From positions 1-9,143 of the forward strand of contig CALCTX010000317.1 of NCBI GenBank assembly GCA_937907035.1: DNA of 9,143 nt, read 5' to 3'. A program made the position numbers and the translations under genes. The notes under the pieces were generated by a model. It was not told where the DNA came from. It worked only from the letters and a program-made list of their open reading frames with translations, and made no database searches. The DNA is from an uncultured Selenomonadales bacterium (lineage in GTDB: Bacteria; Bacillota_C; Negativicutes; Selenomonadales; Selenomonadaceae). Shown in pieces: positions 1 through 6,558 of the stretch (the stretch's first letter is position 1; the number at the start of each line of letters is the position of its first letter).

Positions 1-536
1 GCATCAGGCAACGGCTGAATGATAAACCCGCCAGCCGCGCTGACTTTCAGATCTGTACCGACCAGCACCCCTAAGCCGACACTTGACGGAGTCTGCTCCG
101 AAACCAGCAAATACCGGGTCAGATCCTCGGCAATCTCGCCGGAAAATATCTCACAGCTGCCGGTAACCGGGTCTTTCAATCCCGTAAACCGCGTAACTGA
201 AACCAATCCCCGGCCGACACCCTGTCCGACAGCCAGCTTTCCATTGCAAAGTGGCAACTCAACCGCCGGATGCGCAACATATCCTCTGACAAATCCTTCC
301 GGTGTTGCATCAGCCGTAATATTGCCAAGCGGACCGTTACCCATAAATTTGACAGTCAACGCTTCTTTATTTTTCAAATTAGCCGCCATAAGCAATGCTC
401 CGGTCATTGTCCGCCCCAAAGCAGCAGCCGCCAGTGGCTGGCAATTATGACGCTTTATTCCTTCATTTACTAAATCCGTAGTAACAGCTGCATGAACCCG
501 CACGCCTTCTGCTGTTGCTTTTACTAATTTATCCAT
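1..536 (-). CDS. hslO: Hsp33 redox-regulated molecular chaperone (HslO), partial: C-terminus outside the window
   Basis: Cytoplasmic holdase chaperone of the Hsp33 family, which binds unfolding proteins under oxidative stress. The window holds the first 178 codons, read from ATG at 536 and running off the left edge. The visible part fits the N-terminal Hsp33 domain: VRVHAAVTTDLV near residue 12, GRTMTGALLMAANLK at 41-55, LTVKFMGNGPLGNI at 60-73, ADATPEGFVRGYV at 75-87, SGEIAEDL at 132-139 and SEQTPSSVGLGVLV at 146-159, then AAGGFIIQPLP. The C-terminal zinc-binding cysteine switch (CxC plus CxxC), which makes the protein redox-responsive, would lie beyond position 1 and cannot be checked. The start is supported by GAGGG seven bases upstream, which overlaps the ribH stop codon. 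Only 10 bases separate it from ribH, so it is probably the last known member of the riboflavin transcript. The family call is firm from motif order; co-regulation is inferred. Confidence 0.93.
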   Translation of the reverse strand, partial: MDKLVKATAEGVRVHAAVTTDLVNEGIKRHNCQPLAAAALGRTMTGALLMAANLKNKEALTVKFMGNGPLGNITADATPEGFVRGYVAHPAVELPLCNGKLAVGQGVGRGLVSVTRFTGLKDPVTGSCEIFSGEIAEDLTRYLLVSEQTPSSVGLGVLVGTDLKVSAAGGFIIQPLPD

Positions 537-546
537 CTTTTTCCCC

Positions 547-1014
547 TCAACCGATCTTTTTCAAAAGATTAACCATTTCCATTGCGGCCATTGCTCCGTC
601 AACGCCTTTGTTGCCTGCCTTTGTCCCGGCCCGCTCGATAGCCTGCTCAATATTTTCGGTAGTAACAACACCAAAGATAACCGGCACTCCGCTCTGTAAA
701 CCAACCTGTGCCACCCCTTTGGAAACCTCGTTGCAGACATAATCATAATGCGAAGTCGCCCCGCGGATAACTGCCCCGAGGCAAATAATTGCATCATATT
801 TGCCGCTTTCTGCCATTTTTTTTGCTGCCAGCGGGATCTCAAATGCTCCCGGCACCCAGGCAACATCGATATCGCTTTCCTTTGCTTCATGCCGGTGCAA
901 AGTATCCAAAGCCCCGCCTAAAAGCTTGGTCGTGATAAATTCATTAAACCGCGAAACAACTATACCGAACTTTGCTCCTTTTGCTGTGATATTTCCTTCT
1001 AAAATGTTAGCCAT
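547..1014 (-). CDS. ribH: 6,7-dimethyl-8-ribityllumazine synthase (RibH)
   Basis: Penultimate enzyme of riboflavin synthesis. It condenses 5-amino-6-ribitylaminouracil with 3,4-dihydroxy-2-butanone 4-phosphate to give 6,7-dimethyl-8-ribityllumazine, usually as a 60-subunit capsid in the cytoplasm. The 155-residue length is normal. Family motifs appear in order: SRFNEFIT at 21-28, [10 protein letters not shown] at 54-63, [17 protein letters not shown] at 77-93, and [20 protein letters not shown] at 111-130. His89 is the expected catalytic histidine and Arg128 the expected phosphate-binding arginine. A perfect AAGGAGG site lies in the last codons of ribBA, and the ribBA stop (1018-1020) is 3 bases from this ATG, so the two genes are translationally close. 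Its substrates come from RibBA and from the RibD product after dephosphorylation; its product goes to RibE. Confidence 0.98.
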   Translation of the reverse strand: MANILEGNITAKGAKFGIVVSRFNEFITTKLLGGALDTLHRHEAKESDIDVAWVPGAFEIPLAAKKMAESGKYDAIICLGAVIRGATSHYDYVCNEVSKGVAQVGLQSGVPVIFGVVTTENIEQAIERAGTKAGNKGVDGAMAAMEMVNLLKKIG

Positions 1015-1017
1015 TGT

Positions 1018-2217
1018 TTATTCCTCCTTCAGCAAATGCCCCATTTTTATTTTTTTGATATTTAAATACTTTTTATTGTACTGATTAGAATGGATCTCAA
1101 TCGGAACCCTGTCTGTTATCGTCAGTCCATAGCCTTCCAGGCCGACACGTTTGGCCGGATTGTTTGTCAAAAGTCTGATTGACGTCAAACCCAAATCTGA
1201 CAATATCTGGGCCCCAATCCCGTAATCGCGCATATCCGGTGCGAAACCCAAAAGCACGTTGGCCTCAACCGTATCCTTGCCCTGATCCTGCAATGCATAC
1301 GCCCGCATTTTATTGGCCAAGCCAATCCCACGTCCTTCCTGACGCATATAGAGTACCACGCCGGTCCCCTCTTCTTCAATAGCCCTGAGCGCTTTGGCAA
1401 GCTGATCGCCGCAATCACAGCGCATCGAGCCGAGTGCGTCACCGGTCAGACACTCGGAATGTACCCGGACCAAAACATCTTTTTTCCCGGTAATATCTCC
1501 CTTGACGATTGCCAAATGGCATTTCCCGTCAAGCTTGCTCTCATAAGATTTGATCCGGAAATGGCCGTATTTGCTTGGAAAATCCACATCAGCCACCCGC
1601 TCAATAAGGCTCTCATTTTTCTTGCGATATTCAATAAGTGCCTGAACCGTAATTATCTTCAAACCATGTTCAGCGGCAAATTCCATAAGCTTCGGTGTCC
1701 GCATCATATGTCCGTCATCGTCCATAATCTCACAACAGAGTCCTGCCGGATAAAAACCCGCCAATCTTGCCAAGTCAGTAGTCGTCTCCGTATGCCCGGC
1801 CCGTCTTAAAACGCCCCCCGGAACCGCCCGCAACGGGAAGATATGTCCCGGCCGGCGGAAATTTTCCGGTTTTGCCCGGTCATCAAGCATCAGCTTGACC
1901 GTCCGGCAGCGTTCATAGGCTGAAATACCTGTCTCGGTATCATAGGCATCAACCGAAACCGTAAATGCCGTCTCATGGTTATCGGTATTATTGGTAACCA
2001 TCGGCATAATGTCAAGCTCATCGAGCCGTTTGCCGTCAATCGGCATACAGATAAGCCCCTTGGCATAAGTCGCCATAAAATTGATGTCAGCCGGTGTCAC
2101 AGTCTCCGCCGCGATTATCAGATCGCCCTCATTCTCACGATCCTCATCATCGACAACGACTATCATATGGCCGGTCTTTATTTCTTCAATTGCTTCCTCT
2201 ATTGTTGCAAATCCCAT
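1018..2217 (-). CDS. ribBA: Bifunctional 3,4-dihydroxy-2-butanone-4-phosphate synthase / GTP cyclohydrolase II (RibBA)
   Basis: Supplies both precursors of riboflavin: the four-carbon unit from ribulose 5-phosphate (N-terminal domain) and the opened pyrimidine from GTP (C-terminal domain). The DHBP synthase domain covers roughly residues 1-200 and shows the acidic metal-binding loop [11 protein letters not shown] at 23-33, [10 protein letters not shown] at 122-131 and [14 protein letters not shown] at 141-154. The GTP cyclohydrolase II domain covers about 205-399, with the zinc cysteines Cys256, Cys267 and Cys269 in [20 protein letters not shown], then [10 protein letters not shown] at 291-300, [10 protein letters not shown] at 330-339 and [16 protein letters not shown] at 350-365. 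At 399 residues it has the usual length of the fused enzyme, and both active sites look complete. The ATG at 2217 is preceded by AAGGGGG at good spacing, and 18 bases separate it from the ribE stop. Confidence 0.98.
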   Translation of the reverse strand: MGFATIEEAIEEIKTGHMIVVVDDEDRENEGDLIIAAETVTPADINFMATYAKGLICMPIDGKRLDELDIMPMVTNNTDNHETAFTVSVDAYDTETGISAYERCRTVKLMLDDRAKPENFRRPGHIFPLRAVPGGVLRRAGHTETTTDLARLAGFYPAGLCCEIMDDDGHMMRTPKLMEFAAEHGLKIITVQALIEYRKKNESLIERVADVDFPSKYGHFRIKSYESKLDGKCHLAIVKGDITGKKDVLVRVHSECLTGDALGSMRCDCGDQLAKALRAIEEEGTGVVLYMRQEGRGIGLANKMRAYALQDQGKDTVEANVLLGFAPDMRDYGIGAQILSDLGLTSIRLLTNNPAKRVGLEGYGLTITDRVPIEIHSNQYNKKYLNIKKIKMGHLLKEE

Positions 2218-2235
2218 CTTTCAGCCCCCTTATCC

Positions 2236-2874
2236 TCAAAAGCCATTACTTGCCAAAAAATCACGCGTGATATGGCTTGTCCTGTTCGTTTCTTCTGTCT
2301 TGTCAGCCAGCATTTTTTCCACATAATGCCCGATTATATCCGTTTCAATATTTATCAAGTCACCAGGCTGTCTGCTCTTCAAAGCCGTCACTTCCCTGGT
2401 ATGCGGGATAAGTGATACCGAAAAGTTGTCAGATTTGACGTCAACTACTGTCAAACTGATACCGTCAAGTGCTACCGATCCCTTAGCGACAATATATTTT
2501 AACACTTTCGGTTCTGTTTTGACAGTCAAAATGACAGCATTGTCTTCCGGCCGAAAACTGTCAATCGTTCCGATACCGTCAACATGACCGCTGACAATAT
2601 GACCGCCCAGTCTGGCATTCAGCGTCAAAGCCCGTTCCAAATTGACAAAGCTTCCCGTCTTTAAACGGCCCAAGGCCGTACAACGAAATGTCTCCGGCAT
2701 AACATCAGCCGTAAAAAAATCCTTGCCCAATGTGGTTACTGTCAGGCAAACTCCGCTTACTGCGATACTGTCGCCGACCTTAGTCCCTTCGAGCACCTGC
2801 CCGGCCTTTATCTTTAAGCTGTCAGATGCCGTCTGCAATATCGTACCGACTTCCTCAACTATTCCTGTAAACAT
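2236..2874 (-). CDS. ribE: Riboflavin synthase, alpha subunit (RibE)
   Basis: Final step of riboflavin synthesis: two 6,7-dimethyl-8-ribityllumazine molecules dismutate to riboflavin and 5-amino-6-ribitylaminouracil. The enzyme is normally a cytoplasmic homotrimer built from two similar lumazine-binding barrels per chain. Both barrels are visible. The first runs from the diagnostic N-terminus [10 protein letters not shown] through VSGVCLTV at 39-46. The second starts around [17 protein letters not shown] at 86-102 and contains [10 protein letters not shown] at 135-144 and [12 protein letters not shown] at 154-165. At 212 residues it is close to the usual length. It is called ribE in Bacillus and ribC in Escherichia coli. 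Its ATG is 4 bases after the ribD stop codon, and GAGGAAG lies across the end of ribD, which indicates tight operon packing. The tail from about residue 190 is polar and not part of the barrel motifs. Confidence 0.98.
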   Translation of the reverse strand: MFTGIVEEVGTILQTASDSLKIKAGQVLEGTKVGDSIAVSGVCLTVTTLGKDFFTADVMPETFRCTALGRLKTGSFVNLERALTLNARLGGHIVSGHVDGIGTIDSFRPEDNAVILTVKTEPKVLKYIVAKGSVALDGISLTVVDVKSDNFSVSLIPHTREVTALKSRQPGDLINIETDIIGHYVEKMLADKTEETNRTSHITRDFLASNGF

Positions 2875-2878
2875 CGCA

Positions 2879-3970
2879 TCACTTCCTCAAATAACCGCTG
2901 ACACACACATCATTGCCAAACTGCTCAACCTTTGTGTCAACCAGCAGAACCGCGTCATCGACCTCAGTGATCCCTGCACCTTCAACCGGCGTCAGTGCGG
3001 TCTTGCCACCCAAAAACTTTGGCGCAATAAATGCGTACACCTTGTCAGCCTGCCCGGAAGACAGCAGCGAATAATTTATCGTTCCGCCACCTTCGACTAA
3101 AACTGACGTCAATTTGCGTTCACCTAAAACAGCAAACAATTTTGTCAGATCAACCTGCGGTCCGTCATTGACAACAAGGACCTCTGCTCCGGCAGCTGCC
3201 AGCTGTTTTCTGCGCTCAATCGGCGCCGCCTCTGTTACTGCAATGATCGTCGGTGCCAGCCGGTCAGTTATCACTTTAGCTGTCAGCGGTGTTCTTGCCT
3301 GACTGTCAACTATTACCCTGAGCGGATTTTTCCCTGACCTGTCAGGCAACCTGGTTGTCAGCGACGGATCATCAGCCAGTACCGTTCCGATACCGACTAA
3401 AATCGCATCATGACAATCCCTGAGTTCATGAACTTTGCTTCTTGACAGTTCATTGGTTATCCATTGCGATTTCCCGCTGACAGAAGCAATCTTGCCGTCA
3501 AGAGTCATCGCTGTTTTCATCGTTACCCAAGGTCTTCCGGTCGTTATCCATTTCAAAAATACTTCATTAAGCTTGCGGGCTTCAGCTTCCAAGACTCCGC
3601 AAGTCACTTCGATACCTGCCTCTTCAAGTAATTTTTTCCCTTGCCCTGCGACCTGCGGATTCGGGTCTATCATCGCCATTACAACACGTTTGATACCGGC
3701 CTTGATCACAGCATTGGCGCAAGGTGGCGTTTTCCCGTAATGTGAACATGGCTCAAGCGTCACATACATAGTTGCCCCGGCTGCCAAATCTCCGGCTGCC
3801 CGCAAAGCATTTATCTCTGCATGTTCCTCGCCGGCTTTATGATGCCAGCCGGTTGCCACTATTTTGTCATTGTTGACGATCACCGCCCCCACCAGCGGAT
3901 TCGGTGATGTCCGGCCAAATGCTTTTCGTGCCGCCTGCAAGGCTTCCCGCATATAATCTTCATCTGTCAT
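2879..3970 (-). CDS. ribD: Bifunctional diaminohydroxyphosphoribosylaminopyrimidine deaminase / 5-amino-6-(5-phosphoribosylamino)uracil reductase (RibD)
   Basis: Performs the second and third steps of the pyrimidine branch: deamination of the GTP cyclohydrolase II product, then NADPH-dependent reduction of the ribosyl side chain. The zinc-dependent deaminase domain (residues 1 to about 145) shows HAE at 50-52 (zinc ligand His50, catalytic Glu52) and PCSHYGKTPPC at 74-84 (ligands Cys75 and Cys84). The reductase domain (about 147-363) shows MTLDGKIA at 155-162, SQWIT at 168-172 and LVEGGGT at 291-297. The start at ATG 3970 gives MTDEDYMREAL, matching the usual RibD N-terminus, and has GGAG eight bases upstream. 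A longer reading from TTG at 4030 would run through the riboswitch terminator stem and is not credible. The protein has 363 residues. It is the first gene after the FMN riboswitch, so FMN should repress it most directly. Confidence 0.97.
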   Translation of the reverse strand: MTDEDYMREALQAARKAFGRTSPNPLVGAVIVNNDKIVATGWHHKAGEEHAEINALRAAGDLAAGATMYVTLEPCSHYGKTPPCANAVIKAGIKRVVMAMIDPNPQVAGQGKKLLEEAGIEVTCGVLEAEARKLNEVFLKWITTGRPWVTMKTAMTLDGKIASVSGKSQWITNELSRSKVHELRDCHDAILVGIGTVLADDPSLTTRLPDRSGKNPLRVIVDSQARTPLTAKVITDRLAPTIIAVTEAAPIERRKQLAAAGAEVLVVNDGPQVDLTKLFAVLGERKLTSVLVEGGGTINYSLLSSGQADKVYAFIAPKFLGGKTALTPVEGAGITEVDDAVLLVDTKVEQFGNDVCVSGYLRK

Positions 3971-3991
3971 ATTTTTGTCTCCATACAAACC

Positions 3992-4021
3992 AAAACTGCC
4001 CGAAGAATAATCTTCGGGCAG
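3992..4021 (-). terminator. Intrinsic terminator: expression platform of the FMN riboswitch
   Basis: Read on the minus strand, CTGCCCGAAGA and TCTTCGGGCAG form a perfect 11-bp stem (4011-4021 with 3996-4006) around a 4-base loop, followed by TTTTGGTTTG. It lies between the FMN aptamer and the ribD ribosome binding site, the usual position for the premature-termination hairpin of Gram-positive riboswitches. It should form when FMN is bound and stop transcription ahead of ribD. The T-tract is interrupted after four bases, so termination may be incomplete. Confidence 0.9.
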
Positions 4022-4043
4022 TAAAATCAACGACCATAAATTC

Positions 4044-4150
4044 GTCTTTTCTCATCCAGACTATACTGTCGGCTTCGGAATCACACCGAATCATGCCATA
4101 CGGCTCGCGGGCTTTACCGCCGGTAGGGAATCGCACCCTGCCCCAAAGAC
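4044..4150 (-). promoter_or_regulatory. FMN riboswitch (RFN element) aptamer
   Basis: On the minus strand the segment carries the conserved RFN blocks in order: GGGGCAGGGTG, ATTCCCTACCGGCGGT, AAAGCCCGCGAGCC, ATTCGGTG, ATTCCGAAGCCGACAGT and AGTCTGGATGAGA. The closing stem P1 can be drawn from GTCTTT (4145-4150) and AAAGAC (4044-4049). These match the FMN-binding aptamer known upstream of riboflavin synthesis and transport genes. Here it precedes ribD and a terminator hairpin, so FMN should switch off the ribD-ribE-ribBA-ribH transcript, with hslO if that gene is co-transcribed. The stem boundaries are hand-drawn and may be off by a few bases. Confidence 0.97.
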
Positions 4151-4155
4151 TCTTT

Positions 4156-4183
4156 ATTATATTCTATGTATATTTTACGGCAA
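4156..4183 (-). promoter_or_regulatory. Probable sigma-A promoter of the riboflavin operon
   Basis: On the minus strand there is a consensus -10 box TATAAT (4156-4161) and a -35 box TTGCCG (4178-4183; four of six matches) with a 16-base spacer. Transcription would start near 4149-4151, almost exactly at the first base of riboswitch stem P1. The -35 box lies within the last codons of lepB and the spacer covers the lepB stop codon (4175-4177). Start sites are inferred from the boxes only. Confidence 0.75.
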
Positions 4184-4699
4184 AGTCTTAAAATTATCAA
4201 ATGGCCAGAAAACGACCATTGCTTTGCCTTTTATCAACTGATACGGAACCATTCCTACATCAGCAAAACGGCTGTCTTCCGAATTATTGCGGTTATCGCC
4301 CATTACAAAGACATGACCTTCAGGAACTTCCGCCAACGGATAACTTCCCCTTGTCTTTGACAAGATATACGGCTCATTTAAGAGCTGCTGATTGACAAAG
4401 ACCAGCCCTTCTTTTATCTCGATCGTATCGCCGGGAACGGCAATAACCCGTTTGATAAAATCGCGGCTCGGATCACGCGGATATTGGAATACCAAAATCT
4501 CTCCCCGCTCCGGTGCCCGAAAACGATATATAAACTTATTAACTATCAACCGTTGCGCACTTTGAAGAGTCGGTTTCATCGACGGCCCTTCAACCAGATA
4601 CGGCTCAACAATAAAGGTCCGAATGCCAAAGGCAATGACCACAGCAACCAGAATAGAAATCACCCAGTCTTTTATCTCTTCACCAAGTGAATTATCCAT
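4175..4699 (-). CDS. lepB: Signal peptidase I (S26 family)
   Basis: Membrane-anchored serine protease that removes signal peptides from exported proteins on the outer face of the cytoplasmic membrane. One N-terminal transmembrane helix is seen at about residues 12-27. It is followed by EGPSMKPTL with the nucleophile Ser40, then RDFIKRVIAVPGD with the general base Lys83, and GDNRNNSEDSR near 134-144, the conserved box E. The length of 174 residues is typical of the short Gram-positive type with a single anchor. The start chosen is ATG at 4699, because AGGGGAGG lies 8 bases upstream; the in-frame GTG three codons earlier lies right against that site and is unlikely. It follows rplS as in many Bacillota. 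A terminator stands between them and I see no clear separate promoter, so it may be expressed by readthrough. The name sip is also used for this family. Confidence 0.96.
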   Translation of the reverse strand: MDNSLGEEIKDWVISILVAVVIAFGIRTFIVEPYLVEGPSMKPTLQSAQRLIVNKFIYRFRAPERGEILVFQYPRDPSRDFIKRVIAVPGDTIEIKEGLVFVNQQLLNEPYILSKTRGSYPLAEVPEGHVFVMGDNRNNSEDSRFADVGMVPYQLIKGKAMVVFWPFDNFKTLP

Positions 4700-4738
4700 C
4701 AGGGCCACCTCCCCTAACTAAATTTCAATCAAGGATAG

Positions 4739-4765
4739 AAAAAAGGGACTGCCAAAACAGTCCCT
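4739..4765 (-). terminator. Intrinsic terminator after rplS
   Basis: On the minus strand AGGGACTG and CAGTCCCT (4758-4765 with 4744-4751) form an 8-bp stem with a 6-base loop, followed by a run of T. An outer GATAG/CTATC pairing could extend the stem across the T-run. It lies 9 bases after the rplS stop codon and about 40 bases ahead of lepB, so it would end or attenuate rplS transcripts. Confidence 0.88.
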
Positions 4766-4774
4766 ATCTTCATT

Positions 4775-5116
4775 TTAGCGCTTTTCCTTAATGCGGGCAG
4801 CTTTACCCGTGAGATTACGCAGATAATAGAGCTTTGCACGGCGAACAATACCACGACGCTTAACTTCGATCTTGTCAAGACGCGGGGAATGTACCGGGAA
4901 AGTACGCTCAACGCCAACACCATAAGAAATGCGGCGAACTGTAAAGTTTTCGCGTACACCGGTGCCGGAACGACCGATTACAACGCCCTCAAAAACCTGA
5001 ATACGTTCACGCTGACCCTCGATAACCTTTACGTGTACGCGTACGGTATCGCCAGGTGCGAATTCCGGGATGTCTGAGCGAAGCTGTTCCTGCTCCAATG
5101 CCTGAATAATGTTCAT
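4775..5116 (-). CDS. rplS: 50S ribosomal protein L19
   Basis: Structural protein of the large ribosomal subunit, located at the interface with the small subunit. The 113 residues fit the bL19 family throughout: [16 protein letters not shown] at 19-34, [19 protein letters not shown] at 36-54, [19 protein letters not shown] at 56-74, [11 protein letters not shown] at 75-85 and the basic tail [20 protein letters not shown] at 92-111. AGGAGG lies about 8 bases ahead of the ATG. The gene has its own likely promoter at 5191-5219 and a terminator directly downstream. Its leader of about 65 bases contains a small GTCC-GCT-GGAC hairpin (5164-5174) followed by six T. L19 leader RNAs are known in Bacillota, but I cannot confirm a match here. 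Confidence 0.98.
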   Translation of the reverse strand: MNIIQALEQEQLRSDIPEFAPGDTVRVHVKVIEGQRERIQVFEGVVIGRSGTGVRENFTVRRISYGVGVERTFPVHSPRLDKIEVKRRGIVRRAKLYYLRNLTGKAARIKEKR

Positions 5117-5190
5117 TGTGTCTTCCTCCTATTTCCGACGTTCGTGGCAAACTAAAAAAGCCTGTCCAGCGGACCGCCAACACAAGAATG

Positions 5191-5219
5191 ATTTTAACAC
5201 AAAAAAAAATACTCTGCAA
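5191..5219 (-). promoter_or_regulatory. Probable promoter of rplS
   Basis: On the minus strand, TTGCAG (5214-5219) and TAAAAT (5191-5196) are separated by exactly 17 bases, including a run of nine T in the spacer that may aid promoter bending. The start would fall near 5184, giving a leader of about 65 bases to rplS. The -35 box matches the consensus at three of six positions, so the call rests on spacing and location. Confidence 0.6.
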
Positions 5220-5316
5220 CACTTTTTGAAAAATACTGCTAATATTGTGAAACCTGAGTGGAATTTAACCTTTCACTTCAGCCTGCTGCTTCAATTTGCT
5301 GTTTTCCTTTCAAAAT

Positions 5317-5331
5317 AAATGCGTTGCATTT
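5317..5331. promoter_or_regulatory. Candidate operator palindrome over the deoD -35 box
   Basis: AAATGC-GTT-GCATTT is a perfect 6-bp inverted repeat with a 3-base centre. It overlaps the predicted -35 box of the deoD promoter (5324-5329), where a bound repressor would block RNA polymerase. The regulator is not identifiable from the window, and a short AT-rich palindrome can arise by chance. Confidence 0.35.
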
Positions 5332-5353
5332 TCTCCAACTAAGGCATTATAAT
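5324..5353 (+). promoter_or_regulatory. Probable promoter of deoD
   Basis: TTGCAT (5324-5329) and a consensus TATAAT (5348-5353) are separated by 18 bases, placing the start near 5360, about 23 bases ahead of the deoD ATG. The region is AT-rich and lies in the divergent gap between rplS and deoD, where a plus-strand promoter is expected. Confidence 0.65.
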
Positions 5354-5382
5354 AAATAAAAAATGATTAAGGAGTGATAATC

Positions 5383-6087
5383 ATGACTTGGCACATCAGT
5401 GCAAAACCCGGCGAAATTTCTGATAAAATTCTGCTTCCCGGTGACCCGTTACGGGCAAAGCATATCGCCAACACTTTTTTTGAAAATCCGGTATGTATCA
5501 ATGAAATCAGAAATATGCTCGGCTACACCGGCACCTACAAAGGCCATAAAATATCTGTATTAGGCACCGGAATGGGCATGCCTTCAATGGCTATGATAGC
5601 TGAAGAGCTTATTCAGGATCACGGCGTAAAAAAACTCATCCGCGTCGGTACCTGCGGTGCACTGAATGAAAAAATCAAAATTCGTGATATTGTTATCGCT
5701 CTCGGAGCAACAACCGACTCCAGTATGCCGCACAACATCTTCGGGCCTTCAATCAATTTTGCCCCACTACCTGATTACAGCTTGCCGGAAAATGCAGTTA
5801 CGGCTGCCCGCGAGCTGAAAAAAACCTTTCATATTGGCAATGTTCTCAGTCAGGACCGCCTGTTTGATGATGAAATCAACATGAAAAAACTGATTGCCTA
5901 CGGAATTATTGCCGCCGAAATGGAAGCAGCTGCCCTGTTTCTGATTGCAGCCAAGCACAATGTTCAGGCAGCTGCCATTATGACTGTCAGCAATCACATC
6001 ATTACCAATGAAGAAACGAGCGCCCAAGACCGGGCAACCTCCTTCAACGATATGACGGAGGTTGCCCTTGAAACTCTCATTCGTTGA
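5383..6087 (+). CDS. deoD: Purine nucleoside phosphorylase, DeoD type, with Asn at the catalytic Asp204 position
   Basis: Nucleoside salvage enzyme of the hexameric (low-molecular-weight) PNP family, splitting purine nucleosides with phosphate into base and ribose 1-phosphate. The 234 residues align by eye without gaps to Escherichia coli DeoD numbering: His4, Gly20 and Arg24 in LPGDPLRAKHIA, Arg43 in IRNMLGYTG, Arg87 in IRVGTCGA, AEMEAAALF at 178-186 with Met180 and Glu181, and Arg217 with FNDM at 221-224. The family motif VSDH, whose Asp204 protonates the purine N7, is VSNH here (codon AAT), so the key acid is an amide. Activity or base preference may therefore differ, and loss of function is possible. 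ATG 5383 is chosen because AAGGAG lies 8 bases upstream; the in-frame GTG at 5374 sits inside that site. It is followed after 33 bases by the DUF3842-type gene. Confidence 0.93.
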   Translation: MTWHISAKPGEISDKILLPGDPLRAKHIANTFFENPVCINEIRNMLGYTGTYKGHKISVLGTGMGMPSMAMIAEELIQDHGVKKLIRVGTCGALNEKIKIRDIVIALGATTDSSMPHNIFGPSINFAPLPDYSLPENAVTAARELKKTFHIGNVLSQDRLFDDEINMKKLIAYGIIAAEMEAAALFLIAAKHNVQAAAIMTVSNHIITNEETSAQDRATSFNDMTEVALETLIR

Positions 6088-6120
6088 AAATAAAGCCATA
6101 ACTATATTACAGGAGAAATT

Positions 6121-6537
6121 ATGCAAAAGGTTTTAGTTATAGACGCCCAGGGCGGAGGAATAGGAAAACAGCTTATTGCTGAAATTATAAACCGCAACCT
6201 AAATGTTGAACTTATTGCTATCGGAACAAATGCTACTGCTACTGCTCAAATGATAAAAGCAGGAGCCTCCCATGGTGCTACCGGTGAAAATCCGGTTATT
6301 GTCGGATGCCGCAACGCCGATTTTATTATCGGTCCGATAGGAATAGCTGTTGCCGATTCTATGCTTGGTGAAATTACTCCGCATATGGCAGCTGCAGTTG
6401 GCTCCAGTCCGGCAAAACGCATTTTTATTCCGATAAACACCTGTGGTAACTATGTAGTAGGAATTGTAAATAAAGGAATAAAAGCCTACATTGCCGAAGC
6501 TGTTGATTTTTTGCAGGCTTCACTTGATAACAAATAA
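6121..6537 (+). CDS. DUF3842 family protein, function unknown
   Basis: Small soluble protein of 138 residues that I recognise as resembling the DUF3842 family, common in anaerobic Bacillota; no reaction is established. The N-terminus VLVIDAQGGGIGK at 4-16 looks like a nucleotide-binding beta-loop-alpha start with a glycine-rich turn. Other recognisable blocks are LIAIGTNATATAQMIKAGA at 31-49, GATGEN at 52-57, IIGPIGI at 69-75, and SMLGEITPHMAAAVGSS at 80-96. There is no signal peptide or membrane helix. AGGAGA stands 4 bases before the ATG. The gene lies 33 bases after deoD on the same strand without an intervening terminator, so co-transcription is likely and a role linked to nucleoside or nucleotide metabolism is possible. 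The last codons hold the -35 box of the next transcription unit. Confidence 0.85.
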   Translation: MQKVLVIDAQGGGIGKQLIAEIINRNLNVELIAIGTNATATAQMIKAGASHGATGENPVIVGCRNADFIIGPIGIAVADSMLGEITPHMAAAVGSSPAKRIFIPINTCGNYVVGIVNKGIKAYIAEAVDFLQASLDNK

Positions 6538-6552
6538 CTCTTATGCTATGAT
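6524..6552 (+). promoter_or_regulatory. Strong extended -10 promoter for the small membrane-protein gene pair
   Basis: TTGATA (6524-6529) and TATGAT (6547-6552) are separated by exactly 17 bases, and TGC directly precedes the -10 box, giving an extended -10. Each box matches the consensus at five of six positions. The start would be near 6559, leaving an untranslated leader of about 130 bases before the ATG at 6690. The -35 box is inside the end of the DUF3842 gene. Confidence 0.7.
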
Positions 6553-6558
6553 AAAAAT

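Noticed and set aside
19..450. 143-codon plus-strand frame opposite hslO
   Set aside because: It is the antisense of a well-conserved gene, has no ribosome binding site, and its product resembles no protein.
3971..4030. N-terminal extension of RibD by 20 residues from a TTG start
   Set aside because: It would encode the riboswitch terminator stem, has no ribosome binding site, and the usual RibD N-terminus begins at ATG 3970 with GGAG upstream.
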